64,000 nt of DNA, taken from Aldehydirespirator sp965220485 (GTDB lineage: Bacteria; Actinomycetota; Acidimicrobiia; Acidimicrobiales; Aldehydirespiratoraceae). The position numbers and the translations under genes were made by a program. The notes under the pieces are model-generated. The model ran no database searches, had not been told where the DNA came from, and saw only the letters and a program-made list of their open reading frames with translations. This document shows positions 17,255 through 26,683 of this stretch, piece by piece (the stretch's first letter is position 1; every line of letters begins with the position of its first letter). The stretch is from positions 1,426,001-1,490,000 of the forward strand of contig OZ244832.1 of the NCBI GenBank assembly GCA_965220485.1. Reading direction: 5' to 3'.

Positions 17255-17396
17255 CCCGCCACCGTACTCCCTAGTGGCAGACAGGTGCCGGGTCGGGTCG
17301 AACGCTCCATCGTTGTCATACCGATGTGCGATAGTTGACGGCCGCTCCAACCGGTTCGCTGGCTGGACGGACAATCGCACTGATGGAGACGTGCCA
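17255..17396. promoter_or_regulatory. Divergent intergenic region between pafA and the defence island
   Basis: This 142 bp spacer separates pafA (minus) from the large helicase gene (plus) and must carry at least the promoter of the plus-strand defence operon. GGAG at 17385-17388 is well placed as ribosome-binding site for ATG 17397. TTGTCA near 17314 could be a -35 element, but no convincing -10 box lies at the proper spacing. Confidence 0.4.
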
Positions 17397-20300
17397 ATGA
17401 TGGATGTGTTCAGGCTCAGAGACCGGGTGATCTCCGAGTACCGGAGTTACTCGGAGGGTTTCATCGAGATCGCCGATGAACGCATTCGAGGCGCAGTGGA
17501 CGACGCCATGGACAAGGGACTGCTCTGGCCTAGCCCTCGGATCGGCCTGAACCCATCCTTCGAGCCGGGCGCCACGGTTGACGACCTGGTCAGCAGTGGC
17601 CAGTTGCACGCTCTAGCCGAGGAGATATTCCGGAAGGACAAGTCGGCAGAGAACCCGGAGGGCGAGCCGATGACCCTCTACCGTCATCAGGTCGAGGCCA
17701 TCGAGGCCGCCGCAGACGGCCGGAGCTACGTGTTGACCACGGGAACGGGGTCAGGCAAGAGCCTCGCCTACATCGTGCCGATCGTGGACCACGTTCTGCG
17801 TGCCGGGTCGGGCCGAGGCATCAAGGCGCTGGTGCTCTACCCGATGAACGCCCTCGCTAACAGTCAGAACGAAGAGCTCAGCAAGTTCCTAGATCACGGT
17901 CCGTGGGCCGCAGAACACGACCAAATCCCCTTGGCATCAGAGGCGCTCGGCAATAGCCGGCCCGTGTCGTTCGCCGTGTTCACCGGCCAACAGGGCGAAG
18001 ACGAGCGACGAGCCATCCGCGACAACCCACCCGACGTCTTGCTCACCAACTACGTGATGGCTGAATTCATCCTGACTCGATACAACGACATCAAGCTGGT
18101 GAACGCGATGTCGTCACTGAAGTTCCTCGTGCTCGACGAGCTTCACACCTACCGCGGGCGTCAGGGCGCGGATGTGGCCATGCTCGTGCGCCGTATCCGA
18201 GAAGCCTGCGGCAGTACCGACCTCCAGTGCGTCGGCACATCGGCGACGCTGTCCACCGAGGGCACCCGATCCGAGCGCGGCGTCCAGGTGGCGGCAGTTG
18301 CCTCGAAGCTGTTCGGCACCGAAGTCCGACCCTCTGAGGTCATTGCCGAGACGCTTCGACGCACAACTCCGGAGGCCTCCGCCTGGCCGGAGTTCTTGCA
18401 AGAATTGAGGCACAGCGTCTCCGGCGACACACCAGGACTGACCGATTACGACGCCCTATGCCGCGACCCGCTGTCGTCCTGGATCGAGTCCACATTCGGG
18501 ATCAGGAGCGACGATGAGGGCCGGCTGGTGCGAGCGAGACCGATCCCGATCGAGGGCTCGGCCGGCGGTGCCGAGCAGCTGTCCACGACTACAGGCCTGT
18601 CGAGAGGCACCTGTGAGAACGCGATCCGACGCCGGCTGCTCGCCGGTACAGCGGTCAGGAACTCCGAGAACGGCAATCCTGTGTTCGCCTTCCGGCTCCA
18701 TCAGTTTCTCAGCGCCGGCGGCGCGGTCCACGCCACCCCGGAGGCGCCCGAGGACCGGAGCGTCACGATGAGGGCTCAGCGCTTCGTACGCAATGAGCGA
18801 CACCGGGCGTATCTGCCGCTGGCGTTCTGTCGTGTGTGCGGTCAGGAGTACTACGTGGTGTCCCGTGAGGCGTCGGAGTCTGGAGCGCGGGGCGAAATGC
18901 TCTTGCCCCGCGACCTCGGAGACAGGAACACACCCGAGGGAGATTCCGGTTTCTTGTTCATTGGAGCCGAGCCTGGAGACCAGTGGGACGTGCCTTGGCC
19001 CCTCGATGCCGAGGGCATCCACAAGCGTCTGCCGGGAGACTGGTTCGACGCTGATGATCACTTGCGAGACGCAAGACGCGCCGACGTTCCTGTACCGCTT
19101 CAGGTAGCCGCGGACGGAACGCTCCACCGCTCGGAGCCTGCGGACGGCACCCAGACCACGACGGGGTTCTGGTTGAGGGCACCGTTCCGCTTCTGCATGC
19201 GATGCGGAATCTCGCACGCAGACCCGCGGGGCAGCGACTTCAGCAGGCTCGCGCCGCTCGACTCCCAGGGCCGGTCCACCGCTACGACGATCACCTCGCT
19301 CGCCACCGTGCGACATCTCAGAACTCGAGGCCAGTTGCCCCGCAAGGCGCGCAAGCTCTTGTCGTTCACCGACAACCGCCAGGACGCCTCACTCCAGGCG
19401 GGACACCTCAACGACTTCGTCGGCGTCACCACACTGAGAGCCGCTGTCTGGAAGGCGCTCAACAACGCGGGCGAGAAGGGTCTGAGCCACGACGTGCTCG
19501 CCTCAGGGGTCGTGCAAGCACTAGACATTGAACCGCGGGCCTATGCGCTTCAACCAGGGGCGAAGGGCCACGCCCAGTCCGCAGCTCGCAGGGCCCTCAC
19601 CGAGGCCGTCGAGTACCGGCTGTACCTCGACCTGCGTCGGGGGTGGCGAGTGAACCTGCCGAACCTTGAGCAGTGCGGAATGCTGAGTTTCGACTACGCC
19701 GGGCTGGAAGACCTGGCCGCAGACGCGGAGGAGTGGCAGCATCCTCTGACCGCCGGTGCGAGCCCTGACGCTCGCTACCGCGTCTTGAGGGCGTTGCTTG
19801 AAACGGGTCGCCGCGGCCTGGGCATTCGTATCCCTGTCCTCGACCCGGAGGGGTGGGGCCCGATGGAGAGGCGCAGCGAGCAGCACCTGATCGACCCGTG
19901 GTCAGTGGCGGGAGAGCGACATACGTCGTCGTCTCTGCTCGCCACCGGACCTAAGGCCCCGGCCATCAAGCGAAGCGTCACCTCTCTGACGCCCCGCAGC
20001 AAGTTCGGACATTTTATCGCCCGTGGCGACACATTCGGCCATGCCGGGCACCTGCCACTGGAAGAGCGCCGACTGATCATCGACGAACTCGCTGAGGCAC
20101 TCGAGCACTATGGCCTGCTCCATCGCGTGGACGCCGACGGAGATATCAAGATCTGGCAGATCCCGGCGGCTGCGATGGTATGGAAGCCCGGCGACGGCAC
20201 GCCCTACCACGATCCCGTCCGCACCCCATCCGCTCCTCAGACTGATGTGTCCCCCAACCCGTACTTCGTCAGCCTCTACAAGGGGATCGCGACTGACCTC

Positions 20301-22781
20301 GGAGAGCAGGCAGCGCACACCGATCCTGCCGGGAACCATTCGAGCCACATCGAGGCTCGCGAGCACACCGCCCAAGTGACCCACGAGCTGCGGGAGGAAC
20401 GCGAGCACCGTTTCCGTGACGGCGACCTGCCGGTGCTGTATTGCTCGCCGACGATGGAACTGGGCGTGGACATTGCCGAGCTCAATGTGGTCAATATGCG
20501 CAATGTGCCACCGACTCCGGCCAACTACGCGCAGCGTTCGGGACGGGCTGGGCGCAGCGGGCAGCCGGCGCTCGTTACCACCTTCTGCTCGTCGGGCAAC
20601 AGCCACGACCAGTACTTCTTCCGCCAGCAAGAACTGATGGTGTCAGGCGAGGTCGAAGCGCCGCGGCTGGACCTCGCCAACGAGGAGCTGATCAGGGCGC
20701 ATGTCCATGCCGTTTGGTTGGCGTGCAGCGGACTCGACCTCGGCAGCCGAATGACCGAGTTGCTCGATCTGGAAGACGACGATCTGTCACTGAGGCTGTT
20801 GGACCAGGCTGCGGCGACCCTGAGGGACAATTCGGTCCGCCGCACCGCACAGCGCCGTGCGCAGGGTCTGCTCGACAACCTGGTCTCGGCGTTGGCGGAC
20901 GCCGACTGGTTCACGGGCAGCTGGCTCGACGACACGATGCACGCCATCCCTCGACGCTTCGAGGAAGCGCTGGAGCGCTGGCGCTCGCTCTACCGGTCGG
21001 CGCACCGGCAGGCCGAACTACAGGGGCGGATCATTCTCTCACCCGGCCGGAGCAAGTCAGTCCGGGAGCAAGCTGCGAAGCTTCGACGCGAAGCAGAACT
21101 CCAGATGGAGTTGCTGCGAGGCGACCGCGGCGGCGGCCTCAACTCGGACTTCTACCCCTACCGTTACTTGGCGTCCGAGGGCTTTCTGCCTGGCTACTCG
21201 TTCCCGCGCCTGCCGTTGTCGGCTTACCTCTCACGGCGCGGCGCCGTCCGTGGCGACCTGCTACAGCGGCCCCGCTTCCTGGCCATCTCAGAGTTCGGCC
21301 CACACAGCATCATCTACCACGAGGGCAGCCAGTACTCCGTCAATCGGGCGCAGCTTGCGGCTGAGAACCTGGACAGCAGCGGCGACAGTGCCTCAATCCC
21401 CAAGACGTCAGTCAAGCGTTGCGGGGACTGCGGCTACATGCACCAGATCGACGCCACCAGCAATCCCGACTTGTGCGAACTCTGCTCGGCGCAACTGGCA
21501 CCCGCCACACGCAACATGTTCCGGATGGGCGGCGTGTCCACTCGCCGCCGTGAGCGGATCACCTCGGATGAGGAACAGCGCCAGCGCCAAGGCTACGAGA
21601 TCGTCTCGGCAGTGCGCTTCAGCGAGCGCTCGGGCGCGCCGTCGTATGTCTCGCGCACGCTGGTCGCCACGAGTCCAGGCAAGCCGGCAGTCGATGGCAG
21701 CGAGTCAACGCTCCTACGACTCTCTTACAGCGACGCCGCCACGATCTGGCGCATCAATCAGGGATTGCGCCGGTCCAGGAAACAGAACGGCCTGCCCGGC
21801 TTCAGGCTCGACGTGACGACCGGATACTGGAGCCGGGACGACGACGAAGAGCCCGACGACGGCGCCGACGCACCCCCGACGGCTCGGCGAACCGAGCGGG
21901 TCGTTCCGTACGTGACCGACACCCGCAACGCACTGCTCATCGAGCCGACGACAGCCGGCCCGGCAGCGATGCTTCCCGGCTCCGGTGACGCCGAGATGGC
22001 CGGGACTGGACCGGATGTCGGCACAATGGCGTCCGTGCAGGCGGCGCTATCGAAGGCCCTGCAGGTTGTGTTCCGGTTGGAGTCGAATGAGATCGCCGCA
22101 GAGCCGCTGCCCTCGCGCGACGACCGCAGGCTGCTGCTGGTCTATGAAGCCGACGAAGGTGGCGCAGGCATTCTCAAGCAACTCGTGAGCGACGCCGAGC
22201 TATGGAAGCGCGTGGCCGCCGAGGCCCTGAAGATCTGCCATACCGATCCGGAGACCGTGAGGGAGGACGATGCTCACACCGGTGAGGACGGAGCCTGCGA
22301 GGCGGCGTGCTACGACTGCCTGATGTCGTACTCCAACCAACTCGATCACGATCTGTTGGACCGAGACCTGGCCATTGAGTTCCTTGAACCGTTCGTGAGT
22401 GCGGCCCACTTCCTCCCCGATGCCCACGATGATGCCCTCGCAGAGGGAGCCGAGTCGAGCCTGGAACGGCAGTTCTTGAACTTCTTGCAGGAAGGCGGCT
22501 ACCGGCGACCCGACCGCAGTCAGGTGTTCTTCGAGGATGCGCGGACCCGGCCGGACTTCATCTACGACGAGGCGTGCGCCGTCGTGTACGTGGACGGCCC
22601 TCACCACGACTGGCCCGAACGCGCCCGGCGCGACGCCGAGCAGTCCGCAGCCATGAGCGACCTCGGCTACCAGGTGATCCGCTTCGGCCACCGAGACGAC
22701 TGGCAACCGATCGCCGCCGCGCATCCGGCGGTGTTCGGCCCAGGATCCCGGCCCGAGCGCCAGAATGCGAATCCTGCCTGA
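17397..22781 (+). CDS. Giant DUF1998 helicase with C-terminal nuclease-like domain (DrmA-DrmB / DruE relative)
   Basis: ATG 17397 has GGAG eight bases upstream; the product is 1794 aa. N-terminal DEAD/DEAH helicase: YRHQVEAIEAAADGRSY, Walker A TTGTGSGKS (residues about 114-122), DELH box LDELHTYRGRQGAD (about 246), VGTSATLS. A long insert with paired cysteines (FCRVCGQ, FCMRCGIS) and LLSFTDNRQDASLQAGH leads to the second RecA lobe, TMELGVDIAELNVVNMRNVP and QRSGRAGRSG (about 1045). Then follow zinc-ribbon cysteines (CGDCGYMH...CELC, about 1340) and a DUF1998 region (LLLVYEADEGGAG, ACYDCLMSYSNQLDHDLLD). The last 110 residues (SSLERQFLNFLQEGGYRRPD, RPDFIYDEACAVVYVDGPHH, DLGYQVIRFGH) match the Vsr/DUF559-type restriction fold. 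The helicase plus DUF1998 layout is that of DISARM DrmA+DrmB fused, or Druantia DruE; the SNF2 and methylase neighbours favour DISARM. Confidence 0.85.
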   Translation: MMDVFRLRDRVISEYRSYSEGFIEIADERIRGAVDDAMDKGLLWPSPRIGLNPSFEPGATVDDLVSSGQLHALAEEIFRKDKSAENPEGEPMTLYRHQVEAIEAAADGRSYVLTTGTGSGKSLAYIVPIVDHVLRAGSGRGIKALVLYPMNALANSQNEELSKFLDHGPWAAEHDQIPLASEALGNSRPVSFAVFTGQQGEDERRAIRDNPPDVLLTNYVMAEFILTRYNDIKLVNAMSSLKFLVLDELHTYRGRQGADVAMLVRRIREACGSTDLQCVGTSATLSTEGTRSERGVQVAAVASKLFGTEVRPSEVIAETLRRTTPEASAWPEFLQELRHSVSGDTPGLTDYDALCRDPLSSWIESTFGIRSDDEGRLVRARPIPIEGSAGGAEQLSTTTGLSRGTCENAIRRRLLAGTAVRNSENGNPVFAFRLHQFLSAGGAVHATPEAPEDRSVTMRAQRFVRNERHRAYLPLAFCRVCGQEYYVVSREASESGARGEMLLPRDLGDRNTPEGDSGFLFIGAEPGDQWDVPWPLDAEGIHKRLPGDWFDADDHLRDARRADVPVPLQVAADGTLHRSEPADGTQTTTGFWLRAPFRFCMRCGISHADPRGSDFSRLAPLDSQGRSTATTITSLATVRHLRTRGQLPRKARKLLSFTDNRQDASLQAGHLNDFVGVTTLRAAVWKALNNAGEKGLSHDVLASGVVQALDIEPRAYALQPGAKGHAQSAARRALTEAVEYRLYLDLRRGWRVNLPNLEQCGMLSFDYAGLEDLAADAEEWQHPLTAGASPDARYRVLRALLETGRRGLGIRIPVLDPEGWGPMERRSEQHLIDPWSVAGERHTSSSLLATGPKAPAIKRSVTSLTPRSKFGHFIARGDTFGHAGHLPLEERRLIIDELAEALEHYGLLHRVDADGDIKIWQIPAAAMVWKPGDGTPYHDPVRTPSAPQTDVSPNPYFVSLYKGIATDLGEQAAHTDPAGNHSSHIEAREHTAQVTHELREEREHRFRDGDLPVLYCSPTMELGVDIAELNVVNMRNVPPTPANYAQRSGRAGRSGQPALVTTFCSSGNSHDQYFFRQQELMVSGEVEAPRLDLANEELIRAHVHAVWLACSGLDLGSRMTELLDLEDDDLSLRLLDQAAATLRDNSVRRTAQRRAQGLLDNLVSALADADWFTGSWLDDTMHAIPRRFEEALERWRSLYRSAHRQAELQGRIILSPGRSKSVREQAAKLRREAELQMELLRGDRGGGLNSDFYPYRYLASEGFLPGYSFPRLPLSAYLSRRGAVRGDLLQRPRFLAISEFGPHSIIYHEGSQYSVNRAQLAAENLDSSGDSASIPKTSVKRCGDCGYMHQIDATSNPDLCELCSAQLAPATRNMFRMGGVSTRRRERITSDEEQRQRQGYEIVSAVRFSERSGAPSYVSRTLVATSPGKPAVDGSESTLLRLSYSDAATIWRINQGLRRSRKQNGLPGFRLDVTTGYWSRDDDEEPDDGADAPPTARRTERVVPYVTDTRNALLIEPTTAGPAAMLPGSGDAEMAGTGPDVGTMASVQAALSKALQVVFRLESNEIAAEPLPSRDDRRLLLVYEADEGGAGILKQLVSDAELWKRVAAEALKICHTDPETVREDDAHTGEDGACEAACYDCLMSYSNQLDHDLLDRDLAIEFLEPFVSAAHFLPDAHDDALAEGAESSLERQFLNFLQEGGYRRPDRSQVFFEDARTRPDFIYDEACAVVYVDGPHHDWPERARRDAEQSAAMSDLGYQVIRFGHRDDWQPIAAAHPAVFGPGSRPERQNANPA

Positions 22782-22915
22782 GCCGCGCCGCGCCGCGTCC
22801 GGTGCGGTAGTGCCCCAAGATGGGACCGCCCACGGTGTGAGGCCGAGACTGGAGTGCTCCAGATTCGTGCTGATGACTCGCAGCCTGGCGCGAAAGAACC
22901 CCGCAGGACGGCCAA

Positions 22916-22943
22916 GCGGGTGGGCCGAATTCAGCCCACCCGC
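22916..22943 (+). terminator. Strong hairpin behind the DUF1998 helicase
   Basis: A perfect 10-bp inverted repeat, GCGGGTGGGC and GCCCACCCGC, is separated by the 8-nt loop CGAATTCA, 135 bp behind the helicase stop. It is followed by CTTGTGTGG, not a true U-run, so it may be a weak or Rho-assisted terminator. It would separate expression of the helicase from the Abi-SNF2-methylase genes. Confidence 0.6.
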
Positions 22944-23002
22944 CTTGTGTGGTCTGCCCCAAGCAGCTTCCAAGAGCGGCCGACGAGGGGCGTACGCCCA
23001 CC

Positions 23003-23689
23003 ATGATATCAGACGGTGAGACACCGGTCACCCTCGGGCCCTTTCTCTACGACGGGGACTCGGTGCGGGCGCTTCGAGATGCGATGTCGAGTGAGCGATT
23101 TGCAACGTATCTGAACCTCGCCCACCAGGATCGCCGACGCGCCCTGCAGGTCTACACGCGCAATGCTGCCTTGGGCTCGGCGTTTCACGGGCCACTTCAG
23201 GCGTTCGAGGTAACCCTGCGCAACACAGTGCATCGGTCCCTGTCCGCATCTCGGGGGGCGGCGTGGTACAAGGATCTGACGTTGCTCCGTCCACCCGAAC
23301 ATCGATCTGCAGTCAAGGCACGCGAGTCACTTCGCAAGAAGAGAAAGCCTCGCGAGCCTGGGCGGGTCGTCGCGGAGCTCAATCTCGGGTTCTGGGTGGC
23401 GCTATTCTCAAGAAAGTACGACTCGGACCTATGGTGCACGCATCTCCGTAAAGAGTTCACACCCGAGCCGAATCGAGCCGTGCTTCACCGTCAACTCGAC
23501 CGGCTGCGCACGTTGCGCAACAGGATCGCTCATCACGAGCCGATTCTCCAGCGCGACCTCAGCACCGACCACGAGAAGCTCCTGTGGATACTGCGAATGC
23601 TGTCACCGGACACTGCCGACTGGGTGGCTCACCACAGCCGAGTGCCTGGCGTTCTGGCGCAGTCGAGCCATGTCATCGACCGCTTCTAG
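23003..23689 (+). CDS. Abi-like HEPN protein (AbiD/F, Abi_2 family)
   Basis: A 228 aa protein from ATG 23003. Its layout is that of the Abi_2 group: an N-terminal helical region with SSERFATYLNLAHQDRRRAL and ALQVYTRNAALGSAFHGPLQ, then FEVTLRNTVHRSL. A middle block follows (RVVAELNLGFWVALFSRKYD), and near residues 172-179 LRNRIAHHEPIL, which holds the R-x4-H motif of HEPN ribonucleases. Abi_2 members cause abortive infection, most likely by RNA cleavage when phage is sensed. It is placed between the helicase and the SNF2 gene, all on the plus strand, so it looks like an integral or passenger member of the DISARM-like operon. It ends 27 bp before the SNF2 start. Confidence 0.8.
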   Translation: MISDGETPVTLGPFLYDGDSVRALRDAMSSERFATYLNLAHQDRRRALQVYTRNAALGSAFHGPLQAFEVTLRNTVHRSLSASRGAAWYKDLTLLRPPEHRSAVKARESLRKKRKPREPGRVVAELNLGFWVALFSRKYDSDLWCTHLRKEFTPEPNRAVLHRQLDRLRTLRNRIAHHEPILQRDLSTDHEKLLWILRMLSPDTADWVAHHSRVPGVLAQSSHVIDRF

Positions 23690-23716
23690 CTCACGAGTGA
23701 CGTCGCCGAGACCAGC

Positions 23717-26683
23717 ATGACCTTCTCCCCCGGCGCTCTCGTCACCGCCCGCGGCCGTGACTGGGTGGTGCTGTTGCACGACTCGCCCGAGCTGGTCGTG
23801 GTCCGTCCCCTCGGGGGAACCGACGACGAGACCACCGGCATCCTGACCACCGTCGAGTCGGTGGAGCCGGCCAGCTTCGGTCCGCCCGACCCGGCACGAC
23901 ACCTCGGCGACGCTCATTCGGCTCGCCTGCTGCGCGACGCTCTGCGGCTCGGGTTCCGTTCCGGCGCCGGGCCGTTCCGATCGGTGGCGCGGATCGCATG
24001 TGACCCGCGTCCCTACCAGCTCGTCCCGCTGCTAATGGCGCTGCGCCTGGATCCAGTGCGCCTGCTCATCGCTGACGACGTGGGCGTCGGCAAGACCATC
24101 GAAGCCGCTCTGGTCGCGTCGGAGCTCATGGCCCAGGGAGACGCTCAGCGTCTCGCGGTGCTCTGCCCGCCGCATCTGGTGGAGCAGTGGCAGGCCGAGC
24201 TGCGCGACAAGTTCCACATCGACGCCGAGCTGGTTCTCGCCTCTACCGCCGCCCGCCTGGAACGCGGCCTTGCATTGGGCCAGTCAATCTTCGAGCGGCA
24301 TCCCAACGTGATCGTGTCGATCGACTTCATCAAGTCGGATCGTCGCCGGGATGACTTCATCCGGGCGTGCCCCGAGTTGGTGATCGTCGACGAGGCCCAC
24401 ACCTGTGCCCGTACCGACGAGCACGCCTCCTCCGGTCGCCATCAGCGCCACGCCTTGGTCCGGGACCTGACCGCGAGCTCCCACCGTCATCTGATCTTGG
24501 TCACCGCCACCCCCCACTCGGGCAAGGACGCGGCGTTCCGGTCACTGCTGGGCCTTCTGTCCCCGGATTTTGCCGAGCTGCCCGAAGATCTCGGCGGCAA
24601 CGTCAACCGTCGTCATCGCGAGCGCCTCGCCCGCCACCTGGTGCAGCGTCGGCGATCCGAGATCCAGCACTACCTCGGCGCCGATACGGAGTTTCCGCAG
24701 CGGGCGGAGACCGAGGTCGGCTACACGCTATCCGCCGACTATCGGGTGCTGTTCGACCAAGTGCTTGCGTACGCCCGCGGCAGCCTCGTCGAACACGAGC
24801 AAGGCAGCCGGCAGCAGCGGATCCGCCGGTGGTCGGCCCTGGGACTGCTGCGGGCCTTGGCGTCGAGCCCGGCCGCCGCCTCGGCAACGCTGCGCACCCG
24901 TGCCTTCACCGCGGACGCCGCCAACGAGCGCGACATCGACGAGCGCGGGCGCCGCCTGATACTCGATCTGGACGATGCCGAGGAGGCTCCTGATGTCGTG
25001 CCGGGCAGCCGGCCCGACGAGCCGGGCTCATCAGAATCCGCGGTGTCGCGCCGTCTCCGCGAGTTCGCCAAGCAGGCCGATGAGATCGCCGCCGCTTCGA
25101 CTTCCAAGGGCGCTGACGCCAAGCTCGACCACCTGGTCGAGGTCCTCCGCGGGCTGCTTGGCGACGGCTTCCATCCGATCGTGTTCTGCCGTTTCATAGA
25201 CACTGCGGAGTACGTGGCCGAACGACTCGGAACCCGACTTCCCAAGAGGGACCGCCCTCGGATCGCCGCCGTCACCGGCCGCCTGCCGCCAACAGAGCGG
25301 GAGGCCCGGATCGCTGAGCTGGCCGAGCATTCTCGCCGGGTGCTGGTGGCCACCGACTGCCTCAGCGAGGGCATCAACCTGCAAGACCACTTCTCGGCTG
25401 TGATCCACTACGACCTCCCGTGGAACCCGACCCGCCTCGAACAACGGGAGGGTCGAGTGGACCGCTACGGCCAGTCCGAACCCGAAGTGCGGGTCGTCAC
25501 CTGCTGGGGCACAGACAACCGCATCGACGAGACAGTGCTGAAGGTGCTGCTGCGCAAGCATCGGACGATCCGCTCGACACTGGGCATCTCCATTCCGGTG
25601 CCGGGCTCCACCAGCGAGGTGGTGGAGGCACTGGCCGAGCAGGTGCTGGAGTCGTCCGGCCAGGCGCTGCAGATGCCACTAGAGGGGATCATCGAGCAGC
25701 TGCGCCCCCAGACCGACGCGCTGGAAGCCGAATGGGACCGCTCCGCCCGCAACGAGGAGCGCCGGCGTTCGCTGTTCGCCCAGAGCCGGATCGACCCCAC
25801 CGAGGTCCAAACCGAGCTCGCCAAGATGCACGAGGCCATCGGCTCTGGCGCCGACACCGAGCGGTTCATGGTCGCTGCCCTGCAAGCCCACGGCGCAGCG
25901 ATTCGCCCGAGCGCCGGGGTGCCCGCACAGTCCTACGACATCGACCTCTCGGAGGTGTCCGTATCGGTGCGAGACGCCCTGGCACTGCCGGGCTCGGGCC
26001 ATGCGGTCGCCACTGACAACGACCGGTTGAGCGTGGGCTTCGGCCCAAGCATCACGGATGGAGCAGTGCGACTCTCGCGCACTCATCCCACGGTGGGAGG
26101 GTTGGCCGCTCATGTGCTCGACCGTGCACTCGACTCTGTCGACGCCGGACCGGCCAGCCCTGACGGGTCGACTAACGGTCAGCCCGACCGCGGTCGGGTC
26201 TCCGGCGACGACCGGCCCGTGGCGGCTCGCTGCGGCGTGATGAGAACCGGCGCCGTATCCGTCATCACGACACTGCTGATGTGCCGCGTGCGAATGTCGA
26301 TCACCGCGGCGGGGCGCGGCGGTGATCACCACATGCTCGCCGAGGAGGCTCTGCTGCTGGCCTTCACCGGCCCGGCCGGGGCTCCGCTCTGGCTCCCTCG
26401 CGAGCAGGCTCGCGACTTGCTGGCCGCCGAGCCGACTGGGAACGTGATCCCGGCAGTCGCGTCCGAGCGCATCGCAGAGATTCTCGACAACGAAGTGCAC
26501 TGGCGACCAAGAGTCCACGCCGAGGCCGGTGCCTGCGCAACGGCTCTTTCGGAGGCCCATCGGGGGGTTCGCGAGGCCGACCGCAGGCCCGGCGCCGGTG
26601 CCCGAGCAGTGTCGGTGAAGGCCCAGCTGCCAGTCGATGTGCTCGCCGTTTACCACTACCTGCCCCAGGCGCGGATCTCATGA
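23717..26683 (+). CDS. SNF2-family helicase, DISARM DrmD-like
   Basis: A 988 aa superfamily 2 ATPase from ATG 23717. After an N-terminal region (VTARGRDWVVLLHDSPELVV) typical of HepA/DrmD-type proteins come the motifs: PYQLVPLLMAL, Walker A DDVGVGKTIEAALVASEL (residues about 117-134), DEAH box VIVDEAHTC (about 222) and LVTATPHSGKD. The second lobe carries ATDCLSEGINLQD (about 545) and RLEQREGRVDRYGQ (about 572). The C-terminus is long and helical. In class 1 DISARM, DrmD is an SNF2 helicase encoded beside the methylase DrmMI; that is the arrangement here, as the stop codon overlaps the start of the methylase gene (ATGA at 26680-26683). Role by family: DNA translocation in phage restriction. 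Confidence 0.85.
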   Translation: MTFSPGALVTARGRDWVVLLHDSPELVVVRPLGGTDDETTGILTTVESVEPASFGPPDPARHLGDAHSARLLRDALRLGFRSGAGPFRSVARIACDPRPYQLVPLLMALRLDPVRLLIADDVGVGKTIEAALVASELMAQGDAQRLAVLCPPHLVEQWQAELRDKFHIDAELVLASTAARLERGLALGQSIFERHPNVIVSIDFIKSDRRRDDFIRACPELVIVDEAHTCARTDEHASSGRHQRHALVRDLTASSHRHLILVTATPHSGKDAAFRSLLGLLSPDFAELPEDLGGNVNRRHRERLARHLVQRRRSEIQHYLGADTEFPQRAETEVGYTLSADYRVLFDQVLAYARGSLVEHEQGSRQQRIRRWSALGLLRALASSPAAASATLRTRAFTADAANERDIDERGRRLILDLDDAEEAPDVVPGSRPDEPGSSESAVSRRLREFAKQADEIAAASTSKGADAKLDHLVEVLRGLLGDGFHPIVFCRFIDTAEYVAERLGTRLPKRDRPRIAAVTGRLPPTEREARIAELAEHSRRVLVATDCLSEGINLQDHFSAVIHYDLPWNPTRLEQREGRVDRYGQSEPEVRVVTCWGTDNRIDETVLKVLLRKHRTIRSTLGISIPVPGSTSEVVEALAEQVLESSGQALQMPLEGIIEQLRPQTDALEAEWDRSARNEERRRSLFAQSRIDPTEVQTELAKMHEAIGSGADTERFMVAALQAHGAAIRPSAGVPAQSYDIDLSEVSVSVRDALALPGSGHAVATDNDRLSVGFGPSITDGAVRLSRTHPTVGGLAAHVLDRALDSVDAGPASPDGSTNGQPDRGRVSGDDRPVAARCGVMRTGAVSVITTLLMCRVRMSITAAGRGGDHHMLAEEALLLAFTGPAGAPLWLPREQARDLLAAEPTGNVIPAVASERIAEILDNEVHWRPRVHAEAGACATALSEAHRGVREADRRPGAGARAVSVKAQLPVDVLAVYHYLPQARIS

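Noticed and set aside
17205..17396. Upstream extension of the giant helicase from an ATG at 17205
   Set aside because: That stretch overlaps the start of pafA on the other strand and shows no helicase-like content; ATG 17397 has a well-placed GGAG site.
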